Source of the DNA: Alphaproteobacteria bacterium
GTDB taxonomy: Bacteria > Pseudomonadota > Alphaproteobacteria > Caulobacterales > Parvularculaceae
Length of the DNA: 64,000 nt
NCBI GenBank assembly: GCA_030433215.1
Contig: JAUIMC010000010.1
Coordinates: forward strand, 62,001-126,000
Reading direction: 5' to 3'
Part shown: piece by piece, positions 18,572-27,543 of the stretch
How positions within the stretch are numbered: position 1 is the stretch's first letter
How the letters are laid out: each line of letters begins with the position of its first letter
Program-made: the position numbers and the translations under genes
The notes under the pieces: model-generated
Seen by the model: the letters and a program-made list of their open reading frames with translations, nothing else
Databases searched by the model: none
Told to the model about the DNA's origin: nothing

Positions 18572-18827
18572 GAGAAAGATCTTTTTTGCGTTGCGGGAGA
18601 TGTCTCGCGCCTCGTCCGGCGCCCGTCAAGTCAACAGCTTGTGCGTCTGCGAGGAGTTATCAACATATGGTGGGCAAAAATTTGTTATGGCGCCATGTTG
18701 TGTTTCGGGTCTTATTCGATACTATATTTAGGCGCCAGGGAGATGGCGTACACAGACAATACCAAATATTGAGATTTTAGCTGGCGCAGGCAAGCGCAAT
18801 CCGGAAAAAAGCGAGGAGACGGGCGAC

Positions 18828-19334
18828 ATGGCTTGGACGGATGAGCGGGTAGAGCTTTTGAAAACCTTGTGGGCCGAGGGCCTTTCGGCGGCGCAGATCG
18901 CCAACAAGATGGGCGGGGTAACCCGCAATGCGGTGATCGGCAAGGTCCACCGCCTCGGTCTTTCGGGCCGCGCCACCCCGGCGAAGCCCCAGCGCGGCTG
19001 TGGCGCCGCCCAGCCGCGTCAGGAAGAAGCCCCCGTGGCGAAACCGGCGCGCCAGGAATACAAGACGATGATCCCCGAGCCGGAGTCGATCAGCGCCGTG
19101 GTGCTGGACTCGGGCGATCTGACGACCGTCTCGACCATCAAGAACAATATGTGCAAATGGCCCATTGGCGATCCCGCGAAGGACGATTTCCATTTCTGCG
19201 GCCAGCCCTCGGCGACGGGCAAATCCTATTGCACCCATCACGCCCGTCTCGCCTTCCAGCCGCCGCAGCGCCGCGAGCGCGAACCGGCGCGCCGTCCGGC
19301 CGCCCAGATCGCCCAGCGCCGGGCAGCGGGGTAA
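18828..19334 (+). CDS. gcrA: GcrA cell cycle regulator
   Basis: MAWTDERVELLKTLWAEGLSAAQIANKMGGVTRNAVIGKVHRLGLSGR; C-terminal CKWPIGDP...FCGQPS. Confidence 0.97.
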   Translation: MAWTDERVELLKTLWAEGLSAAQIANKMGGVTRNAVIGKVHRLGLSGRATPAKPQRGCGAAQPRQEEAPVAKPARQEYKTMIPEPESISAVVLDSGDLTTVSTIKNNMCKWPIGDPAKDDFHFCGQPSATGKSYCTHHARLAFQPPQRREREPARRPAAQIAQRRAAG

Positions 19335-19400
19335 TCCTTGCCGCGCGAGCAGGGTAAAACCTGCCGCGCGAGCGGGGCAAATCACCTGATCTCGAACTTG

Positions 19401-19429
19401 AAAAAGCCCGCTGAAAAGCGGGCTTTTTT
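19401..19429 (+). terminator. Rho-independent terminator after gcrA
   Basis: AAAAAGCCCGCTGAAAAGCGGGCTTTTTT. Confidence 0.9.
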
Positions 19430-19464
19430 GCTGCCCCTTTAGCTGTCTCTGGGGGGGCTTGCGC

Positions 19465-20154
19465 CTATTTGACGTCGAGGGCGTAGCCGGCGGAGCGCAC
19501 GGTGCGGATGGCGTCGCCCTGCTTGTATTTGTTGAGGGCTTTTCTCAGGCGCCCGATATGAACGTCCACGGTCCTGACTTCGACAAAAACGTCCGATCCC
19601 CAGACCGCGTTCAACAACTGTTCGCGCGAGAACACCCGCCCCGGATGCTGCATCAGATGATCGAGCAGGCGGAATTCAGTGGGGCCGAGATGGATCTCCT
19701 TGCCGCCGCGCATCACCTTGTGGGAGACGCGGTCGATGGAGATATCGCCATGCTCGACAATGTCGTCGGCGAGCCCCGGGCGGATGCGACGCAGGATGGC
19801 CTTGAGGCGCGCGATCAGCTCGGCGGTGGAAAAGGGCTTGGTGAGATAGTCGTCGGCGCCGGTCTCGAGCCCGCGAATGCGGTCCGCCTCTTCGGAGCGG
19901 GCGGTCAGCATGATGATCGGGATGTTGCGGCTTTCCGGTTTTGAGCGGATGCGCCGGCATACCTCGATCCCGGACACCTTCGGGAGCATCCAGTCGAGGA
20001 TGATGATGTCAGGCGCGAATTCCTCGACTTTCAGAAGTCCTTCCTCGCCATCGGTGGCGATGGCGACTTCGAATTTCTCCTTGGCGAGATTGTATTCGAG
20101 GATGGTTGAGAGGGCGTCCTCGTCCTCGACGATCAGAACCTTGGTCTCAGGCAT
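19465..20154 (-). CDS. phoB: Phosphate regulon response regulator PhoB
   Basis: Receiver (ILDWMLPKVSGIE) plus winged-helix output domain (LGPTEFRLLDHLMQHPGRVFSREQLLNAVWG). Confidence 0.95.
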   Translation of the reverse strand: MPETKVLIVEDEDALSTILEYNLAKEKFEVAIATDGEEGLLKVEEFAPDIIILDWMLPKVSGIEVCRRIRSKPESRNIPIIMLTARSEEADRIRGLETGADDYLTKPFSTAELIARLKAILRRIRPGLADDIVEHGDISIDRVSHKVMRGGKEIHLGPTEFRLLDHLMQHPGRVFSREQLLNAVWGSDVFVEVRTVDVHIGRLRKALNKYKQGDAIRTVRSAGYALDVK

Positions 20155-20180
20155 CTCACGCGTCCGTTCGTTTCCAGCCG

Positions 20181-20912
20181 TTAGCCTGCGGCCGACCCGG
20201 ACTGCTTAGGCGGCGAAACCACGGTTGTCGAGGTCTTGTCTCCCTTCGGCCGGTTCTCGATGATCCGAGAGCCGGTGAGCAGGAAATGCAGGGCCTCGGC
20301 GATATTGGTGGCGTGGTCGCCGACGCGCTCGAAATTCTTCGCGGTGAAGACGAGATGGGTGCAGGCGTTGATGTTCGAGGAATCGTGCATCATGGCGACG
20401 AGGATTTCCTCGAAAACCGAGTTGTAAAGCTGGTCGAGGTCGTCATCGCCGCTCCAGACCGCGATGGCGGCCGACAGGTTGCGCGCCGCATAGGCGTTCA
20501 GGATGTCGGAGAACTGTCGGAGGCTCGCGCGGCCCATGCGCGCGACGCCTGAGGTCGGGCGCGCCGGGGCCTCGAGGCTGACGACGAGGGTGCGTTTGCC
20601 GACATTCTTGGCGAGATCGCCGACCCGTTCGAGTTCGCCGGCGAGTTTTGAAACGGTCATCACTTCGCGCAGCGCGTCTTCCGGCAAGGGGCCTTTTTGC
20701 AGGAGCTCCATCACCTTGCCCTCGATGGCGTGGTCGAGGGCGTCGATGCGCGCATCGCCATCGATCACCTTCTGCGCGGCGGCGAGATCGCGGCGCTCGA
20801 AGGCCGTCACGGCGTTCGCTAGCTGGCTTTCAACCTGGGCGGCCATGCGCGACAGCGCGGTCTCGAGATCAAGGCGCTCCTGGTAGGATGATTTTGGCGA
20901 GGGGGCCGCCAT
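20181..20912 (-). CDS. phoU: Phosphate signalling complex protein PhoU
   Basis: Tandem PhoU domains: MTVSKLAGELERVGDLAKNVGKR; FTAKNFERVGDHATNIAEALHFLLTG. Confidence 0.95.
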   Translation of the reverse strand: MAAPSPKSSYQERLDLETALSRMAAQVESQLANAVTAFERRDLAAAQKVIDGDARIDALDHAIEGKVMELLQKGPLPEDALREVMTVSKLAGELERVGDLAKNVGKRTLVVSLEAPARPTSGVARMGRASLRQFSDILNAYAARNLSAAIAVWSGDDDLDQLYNSVFEEILVAMMHDSSNINACTHLVFTAKNFERVGDHATNIAEALHFLLTGSRIIENRPKGDKTSTTVVSPPKQSGSAAG

Positions 20913-21049
20913 GGTTCGTCTTTCTCCGCAGCTGCGGTTCAAGGGATCGCTTACTTGCCCAATTTTTATGACATATTCTTGTCGGGCAAAAAGAGAAGGC
21001 GCAATTTTTGCGCCCGGGGAGCGTTAATATTTTTCCCCCGGCCTGAAAG

Positions 21050-22438
21050 TCAAGGGGCCTTTTGAAAATAGCAGGTGAAGGCCGCGCCGCCGGCGAGCCG
21101 GCTCTCGATCTGAAAGCCGCCTTTGTGGCGGTTCATGATGTGTTTGACGATGGCGAGGCCGAGCCCCGTGCCGCCGCTTTTGCGGCTGCGTTCCACATTG
21201 ACCCGGTAGAAGCGCTCGGTGAGGCGCGGCAGGTCGGCCCGTTCGATGCCGGGGCCGAAATCGCGGATCTGGACATAGACGAGGTCGTCCACAGTGACCC
21301 CGAGCCGGGCGGCCACCTGTTCGGCGCTGTCGCCGGACCGGTGGGCTGGCGGACCGTCGGCGAAAGGCGTCTGGGCGGCGCCGCGTCCGACGCGGATTTT
21401 CACCATGGCGGGCTCGCCGCCATATTTAACCGCATTGTCGATGAGATTCTGGATCGCCTGGAAAATCTCGTCGCGCTCGGCGCGGATGGTCGCGTCGTCG
21501 GCGTCCTTGGTGAAATCGACGATCGCCCCGGCGGCTTCGAACAAGGGGGCGAGGCTGTCGATGACGTCTTCGGCGATTTCGGCGAGATCGATGCTCTGGC
21601 GCGGCGGCACATGTTCGTTGAGTTCGATCCGCGACAGCGACATCAGGTCCGCGACGAGGCGCTGCATGCGTTCGGCTTGGGACTGCATGGTGGAGAGGAA
21701 TTTCTCCTGCGCTTCGGGGTCGTCCTTGGCGTGTCCGCGCAGGGTTTCGATGAAGCCGAGCAGCGAGGCGAGCGGGGTTCTGAGTTCGTGGCTGGCGCTG
21801 GCGATGAAGTCCGCGCGCATCTGTTCGACGCGCCGTTCGCTGGTCAGGTCGCGGATGAAGACGAGCGCGCGCGGCTGCGTCGCCGCCGCGTCTCCGGCGT
21901 CGATCGGCGTGATATAAGCGCGGCAGGTGCGCTCGACGGCGCCCGCCGTGGTGAATTCGACGCTTTGCGGCTCCTGGGTCGAGAGCACCGTTTCCGCCGC
22001 CTCGAACACGTTCGGCGCGCGCAGGACGGAAGCGAAGTGACGGCCCGTGACTTCCGTCAGCCCCACAAGCTCAAGCGCCGCCGGATTGGCGTGCTCGACG
22101 ACGCCCTGCGAGTCCAGGATGAACAACGGTTCGGGCAGGGCGCGGGCGACGCCCTGCGCCATGCGCAAATGCGCCATCTCCGATTCCTGCGCATTGAGTT
22201 CGGTTTCGACGATGCGCTGCACCGGCGCCGCCCAGACGCGGCCCGACGAAAACCGGTAGCGCACCGCGAGGGCCGCCATGAAGGCGATCCAGGCGAGGAG
22301 CGCGATGCGCCAGTCGGCGATGCCGGCGATGATGAGCGCCGCGCCGACCCCGGCGCTGATCCCCGCCGCCCACATGAAATCGCGCCCGCGCACGCGCGCG
22401 GCCGTATTGCGAATGAGACTGGCGAGATCTTCCTGCAT
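21050..22438 (-). CDS. phoR: Phosphate regulon sensor histidine kinase PhoR
   Basis: PAS plus HisKA (FIASASHELRTPLASLLGFIETL) plus HATPase; upstream of phoU/phoB. Confidence 0.93.
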   Translation of the reverse strand: MQEDLASLIRNTAARVRGRDFMWAAGISAGVGAALIIAGIADWRIALLAWIAFMAALAVRYRFSSGRVWAAPVQRIVETELNAQESEMAHLRMAQGVARALPEPLFILDSQGVVEHANPAALELVGLTEVTGRHFASVLRAPNVFEAAETVLSTQEPQSVEFTTAGAVERTCRAYITPIDAGDAAATQPRALVFIRDLTSERRVEQMRADFIASASHELRTPLASLLGFIETLRGHAKDDPEAQEKFLSTMQSQAERMQRLVADLMSLSRIELNEHVPPRQSIDLAEIAEDVIDSLAPLFEAAGAIVDFTKDADDATIRAERDEIFQAIQNLIDNAVKYGGEPAMVKIRVGRGAAQTPFADGPPAHRSGDSAEQVAARLGVTVDDLVYVQIRDFGPGIERADLPRLTERFYRVNVERSRKSGGTGLGLAIVKHIMNRHKGGFQIESRLAGGAAFTCYFQKAP

Positions 22439-22450
22439 GAAGGGTGGGTT

Positions 22451-22885
22451 TTAGCGCGGGCGCGCAAAAGCGAAAGCCGTCCCGCCCAAAAATCCGGCGA
22501 GCGCCTGCAGCGCCTGGCCCGTAGCGGTCCGCGCGCCGCCGATAACGCCGGCGCCGCCGCCCAGTTGCTGTTCGATCAGGATCAGGAGGACCAGCATGGC
22601 CGCCGCGCCGGCGACGGGATAGGCGACCGGCGCGAGAGGCTTCAGGACGCGTTTGACGAGATAGGCGACGCCGAAGCCAACAAGCAGGGCGATGGCGATC
22701 ATCGCGCCGAGCAGGGCAAGACCGGTCAGATTGGCCAGAAAGGTGTCGATTTTTTGCGATGCGGAATAAACCGCGCCCACAGCCTCCATTTTGGCGATGA
22801 TCTGCTGGGTGTTGAACAGGACCGAGAACACATAGGTCACAGCCAGGGCGAGCAGATAGGCGATGGCGGTGCGGGCGATTTTCAT
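22451..22885 (-). CDS. Membrane protein of unknown function
   Basis: Three to four TM segments, adjacent upstream of phoR on the same strand. Confidence 0.7.
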   Translation of the reverse strand: MKIARTAIAYLLALAVTYVFSVLFNTQQIIAKMEAVGAVYSASQKIDTFLANLTGLALLGAMIAIALLVGFGVAYLVKRVLKPLAPVAYPVAGAAAMLVLLILIEQQLGGGAGVIGGARTATGQALQALAGFLGGTAFAFARPR

Positions 22886-23013
22886 TTCCTGACCCCTCTT
22901 TATTCCCGGCGCGACGGGCTGGCGCGCGCCTTATAAGGCTGACTGGCGATATTGACGGCGAATGTCCGGCCCGCCTACCCATGTTGGCGATGTCTTATTG
23001 CAAATGAAAGGGC

Positions 23014-24246
23014 GTGACCATGGGAAGACACCCCCGGACCAAATTCCACCGATATCTGGCCTACGGCGCTTATGCGGCCATAGGCATGGGCCTGACCGCA
23101 GCGTGCTCCGGCGGCGGCGAGGCCTCATCTGCGGCGCCGAAAGGCGGCGGCGACGCCAGCTTGCAGGAAACCCTGGCCGATCCGGCGCCGGCCGGCGAAA
23201 CCGCTCTCAATGTTGAGGTGCTGGCCGAGGGGCTCGTCAATCCCTGGTCGATCACCTTCCTGCCTGACGGCGCGATGCTGGTCGCGGAACGCGAAGGGCG
23301 TCTGCGGATCATTCGCGACGGCGTGCTTGCGCCTGAGCCCGTGGCGGGCGTGCCGGAGGTGCTTGCCTGGAACCAGGGCGGGCTCTTCGACATTCTTCTG
23401 CACCCGGACTTTGAAGAAAACGGCGTTCTTTATCTCAGCTATGCGCACGGGACGCGCGACGCCAACGGAACCCGCATCGCCCGCGCCGTCTTCGACGGGG
23501 CGTCGCTGTCCGATCTCGAAGTGCTCTACGACGCCAAGCCGCCCAAGGACACCGGGCACCATTTTGGCGCGCGCATGGTCTGGGGCGCTGACGGCAAGCT
23601 CTACATGACCATCGGCGAGGGCTCGAAATACAAGGAAAAAGCCCAGGACATGTCCACGAGCTACGGCGCCGTCATTCGCCTTAATGAAGACGGCTCGATC
23701 CCGGAAGACAATCCGACCTTCGGCGAGGGCGAGCGGCCCGAGCTTTACACCAAGGGCCATCGCAACCCGCAAGGCTTCGCCTATGACGCCGAGCGCGACA
23801 TTCTCTGGTCGCACGAACACGGCGCCCGCGGCGGCGACGAGATCAACATTATCGAAGCCGGCAATAATTACGGCTGGCCGCTCGCCACTTACGGCATCGA
23901 TTACAGCGGCGCGAAGATTACGCCGTTCACGGAATATGAGGGCACGACCCAGCCGGTGAAATACTGGACGCCGTCCATCGGCCCGTCGGGGCTGGCGGTC
24001 TATCGCGGCGCCATGTTCGAGGACTGGGACGGCGATCTTCTGGTCGGCGCCATGTCCGGCCAGGCCTTGCACCGGGTGATCATGGACGGCGCCGAGCCCG
24101 CAGGCGAAGAGCGTTACCTGCTTGATCGCGAGGAGCGCGTTCGCGATGTGGAGGTCGGTCCGGACGGGGCGATCTATGTCGCGACGGAAATCGACAGCAC
24201 CGGCGCCCAGAAAGCGGGCAAAGTGTTGCGTCTGACGCCGCAGTAA
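23014..24246 (+). CDS. PQQ-dependent sugar dehydrogenase (YliI/Asd-like), lipoprotein
   Basis: LVNPWSITFLPDGAMLVAEREGRLRII, SYAHGTRDANGTR, GHRNPQGFAYD, HEHGARGGDEINII. Confidence 0.93.
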   Translation: MTMGRHPRTKFHRYLAYGAYAAIGMGLTAACSGGGEASSAAPKGGGDASLQETLADPAPAGETALNVEVLAEGLVNPWSITFLPDGAMLVAEREGRLRIIRDGVLAPEPVAGVPEVLAWNQGGLFDILLHPDFEENGVLYLSYAHGTRDANGTRIARAVFDGASLSDLEVLYDAKPPKDTGHHFGARMVWGADGKLYMTIGEGSKYKEKAQDMSTSYGAVIRLNEDGSIPEDNPTFGEGERPELYTKGHRNPQGFAYDAERDILWSHEHGARGGDEINIIEAGNNYGWPLATYGIDYSGAKITPFTEYEGTTQPVKYWTPSIGPSGLAVYRGAMFEDWDGDLLVGAMSGQALHRVIMDGAEPAGEERYLLDREERVRDVEVGPDGAIYVATEIDSTGAQKAGKVLRLTPQ

Positions 24247-24278
24247 GCCCTGCGCTTAAGGGCGGGACAACCGTCCGT

Positions 24279-24803
24279 TTACGGAATGAGCGGCGCGGCG
24301 AAGGCCCGCGCCGCCGCCTGCCGCGCGAAGCGCAAGGTCACCGCCTTGCGCCGCGCGGCGTTCAGGGGCCGCTCCTCCGCGGTCCGGGCGATAGCCGCCC
24401 CGTAATCGTCGGCGATGATCAGCCCTTCGGTTTCCGGCAGGAGCGCGCGCGGAAAATCCGGGTCGACGGCGAAATAAAACTGATCGCAGAAATCGAGATA
24501 GTCCGGCCATTTCTGGTCCACGTCGAAATCGGCGCGGCAGGATTTCACCTCGGCGATGACGAACTTGCCGCGCCGGTCTATGCCGGCGACGTCGGCGCGC
24601 CGGCCATTGGCGAGACGGAACTCGCACAAGGGCGACAGGCCGAGATCAATGAACAGGCGCGTGACGCCGCGGGTCAGCGCCAGGGTGCGGTCCGGCCGGC
24701 CCGGCTCATCGCTGGCGGGATCGGACGGGACGGGACCGGGCAAGGGAAAGACGTTCTGCATTTGTTCATTGAATCCCGCGAAAAGCGCGAGCGTCAAGGT
24801 CAA
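24279..24803 (-). CDS. mmcB: MmcB family DNA repair protein
   Basis: RGVTRLFIDLGLSPLCEFRLANGRRADVAGIDRRGKFVIAEVKSCRADFDVDQKWPDYLDFCDQFYFAV. Start may be 24761. Confidence 0.9.
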   Translation of the reverse strand: MTLTLALFAGFNEQMQNVFPLPGPVPSDPASDEPGRPDRTLALTRGVTRLFIDLGLSPLCEFRLANGRRADVAGIDRRGKFVIAEVKSCRADFDVDQKWPDYLDFCDQFYFAVDPDFPRALLPETEGLIIADDYGAAIARTAEERPLNAARRKAVTLRFARQAAARAFAAPLIP

Positions 24804-24821
24804 ATGCGTTAACGGGGGCGT

Positions 24822-25157
<336 letters not shown>

Positions 25158-25267
25158 TCACTGACGGCTGGCGGCTGGATTGCTAAATGAAGCTGTCGAT
25201 GTAAGCGATCAGGCCGAGAGGGCAAGCCTTTTCTGTCTGGAAACCCCTGAGCGGAAGCGCGAGGCCC

Positions 25268-25726
25268 ATGGCGATCAAAGAGACGGATCTTCCGGACGAA
25301 GCGGCGACCAGGGCGCTGGGCGCAAGGCTGGCGCGCGCGCTTGGCGCGGGTGACGTGGTCCGGCTCGAAGGCGATCTCGGGGCCGGCAAGTCGACCCTCG
25401 CGCGCGCCCTCATCGCGGCGCTGACCGGCTTTGAAGAGGCGCCGAGCCCGACTTTCACCCTGGTGGAGACCTATGAAAGCCCGGATTTTGCGCTCTGGCA
25501 TTTCGATCTTTACCGGCTGGAAAAACCGGAAGAGGTCTATGAGCTTGGGCTCGAAGAGGCCCTCGACGGCGGGGCCGCGCTCATCGAATGGCCGCAGCGC
25601 GCGGAAGGGCTGCTCCCGGCCGATGCGCTGACCGTGCGGCTGGAGATCGCCGGCGCCGGGCGGCGCGCCGTGATGGAAGGAAACGAAGCCTGGGCGGCGC
25701 GCCTTAAAAAGGCGGGAATCGCGTAA
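25268..25726 (+). CDS. tsaE: tRNA t6A biosynthesis ATPase TsaE
   Basis: LEGDLGAGKSTLARALI, SPTFTLVETYE, HFDLYRLEKPEE. Confidence 0.96.
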   Translation: MAIKETDLPDEAATRALGARLARALGAGDVVRLEGDLGAGKSTLARALIAALTGFEEAPSPTFTLVETYESPDFALWHFDLYRLEKPEEVYELGLEEALDGGAALIEWPQRAEGLLPADALTVRLEIAGAGRRAVMEGNEAWAARLKKAGIA

Positions 25727-25729
25727 ATA

Positions 25730-26812
25730 ATGGATCCGATGACAAAGACAGAAGACAGAGACGAAGCGCGGCGGACTTTCCTGGAAAAAGCCGGCTGGGG
25801 GGGCGCAGAGGCTGCGCCGCTGGCGGGCGACGCCTCGACGCGGTCCTATCAGCGTCTGAAACTGAATAACCGCCCGGCGGTGCTGATGATCGCGCCTCCG
25901 GGCGCCGAGGCGCCGGCCTGTCCGCCGGGCGCGAACGAGGCGGCGCGCCGGGCGCTGGGCTATAACGCCATGGCGCGGCTGGCGGGACCCAATCTCAACG
26001 CCTTTACCGCCCTTTCCGACGCGCTGCGCGGCGCGGGGCTTTCCGCGCCGGAGGTCTACGCCGCCGACGCGGCTGCGGGTCTGGCGCTGATCGAGGATCT
26101 CGGCGACGATCTTTTTGCGCGGGTCGTGGGGCGCGTCGAGGAAGAAAAGCTTTACCGCGCCGCTGTCGACGCGCTGGCGGCGCTGCACGCCCAGGCGCCC
26201 GCGAAGCCTTCGAGCGGCGATTATGAGATGCTCGATTACGATGCGCTCGCCATGGAGGCCGAGGCGGGGCTCCTCATCGACTGGTACTGGCCTTTGCAAA
26301 AAGGCGCGCCCGCCGATGACAGTCTTTCTACGGAATATTTCGCTCTGTGGCGCGCGACGCTTGCCGGGCTATCCGCGCCGCACGCCTTTGTCCTGCGCGA
26401 TTATCATGCGGAAAATCTGTTATGGCTGCCGGGCCGGAAGGGCGTCGAACAGGTCGGCGTCATCGACTTTCAGGATGCGCTGTTCGGGTCGGCGGCTTAC
26501 GATCTTGTCTCGCTTCTGGAAGACGCGCGGCGCGACGTCGACCCCGGTCTCGCCGAGGCGATGATCGCCTATTATCTTTCGGCCTCGGGCGCGGATGAAG
26601 AGGCTTTCATACACGACTATGCGATCCTCGCCGCGCAGCGTAACGCCAAGATCCTCGGCATTTTCGCCCGCCTCGCAAAACGCGACAACAAGCCCCGCTA
26701 TCTCGATCTTCTCCCACGCGTCGAAGCGCATTTTGCGCGCGATCTCGCGCGCCCCGAGCTTGAGCCCTTGCGCGGGTTTTTCGCCAGACACCTGCCGGAT
26801 CTCGTTTCATGA
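25730..26812 (+). CDS. amgK: Phosphotransferase, AmgK-like (N-acetylmuramate/N-acetylglucosamine kinase)
   Basis: APH-type kinase: FVLRDYHAENLLWLPGR, GVIDFQDALFG; next to murU-like gene and tsaE. Confidence 0.88.
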   Translation: MDPMTKTEDRDEARRTFLEKAGWGGAEAAPLAGDASTRSYQRLKLNNRPAVLMIAPPGAEAPACPPGANEAARRALGYNAMARLAGPNLNAFTALSDALRGAGLSAPEVYAADAAAGLALIEDLGDDLFARVVGRVEEEKLYRAAVDALAALHAQAPAKPSSGDYEMLDYDALAMEAEAGLLIDWYWPLQKGAPADDSLSTEYFALWRATLAGLSAPHAFVLRDYHAENLLWLPGRKGVEQVGVIDFQDALFGSAAYDLVSLLEDARRDVDPGLAEAMIAYYLSASGADEEAFIHDYAILAAQRNAKILGIFARLAKRDNKPRYLDLLPRVEAHFARDLARPELEPLRGFFARHLPDLVS

Positions 26813-27543
26813 GCGAGGGATCGAACAGCATGCCCAAAACGGCGATGGTGCTCGCCGCCGGGCTCGGCACGCGCATGCGCCCGCTGACCGATGCGACTCC
26901 CAAACCGCTTATCGATGTCGATGGCAGGGCGCTGATGGATTACGCCCTCGACCGTTTTGCGCGCGCGGGCGTTGAACGCGCGGTGGTGAATGTCCACTAC
27001 CTTGCTGACAAGGTCGAACGTCATGTGGAAGGCCGCCCCGCGCCGGAGATTATTATTTCTGACGAGCGTGAGCTCCTGCTCGAGACCGGCGGTGGTCTCA
27101 AAAAAGCGCGGGACCTCCTCGGCGATGAGCCTGTCTTTTGCACCAACACCGATGCGATCATGATCGACGGCGGCGGCGCCGAAGCCTGCACGCTGCTGGC
27201 GGATGCATGGGACGGCGCCGCGATGGACGCGCTGTTGCTGCTTGTGCCGATCGAACGCACCAGCGGCTATGACGGGCGCGGCGATTTCGACCGCGCCGAG
27301 GACGGACAGATCTCTTTGCGCGCCGGCGAGAGCGCCCCTTATGTCTTCACCGGGCTTCAGATCATCTCGCCAGCGCTCGTGGATGAAGGCCCGGAGGGGC
27401 CGTTCTCGACGCGGATCCTGTGGGACAAGGCCGCCGAACGGGGCCGGCTTTTCGGCGCGGTCTATGGCGGCGAATGGCTGCATGTGGGCGATGCGGCGGG
27501 CCTCGCCGCCGCCGAAGCGCGGCTTGCCGGGCCGTTTCTGTGA
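26809..27543 (+). CDS. murU: Nucleotidyltransferase, MurU-like
   Basis: AMVLAAGLGTRMRPLTDATPKPLIDVDGRALMDYALDRF. Confidence 0.9.
   Translation: MSEGSNSMPKTAMVLAAGLGTRMRPLTDATPKPLIDVDGRALMDYALDRFARAGVERAVVNVHYLADKVERHVEGRPAPEIIISDERELLLETGGGLKKARDLLGDEPVFCTNTDAIMIDGGGAEACTLLADAWDGAAMDALLLLVPIERTSGYDGRGDFDRAEDGQISLRAGESAPYVFTGLQIISPALVDEGPEGPFSTRILWDKAAERGRLFGAVYGGEWLHVGDAAGLAAAEARLAGPFL

Noticed and set aside
16952-18772. 606-aa plus-strand ORF across hslO and ABC permease
   Set aside because: Runs antisense through two well-supported genes.
19336-19380. Short imperfect direct repeat TGCCGCGCGAGCAGGG / TGCCGCGCGAGCGGGG after gcrA
   Set aside because: Only two imperfect units; too short to call a repeat element.
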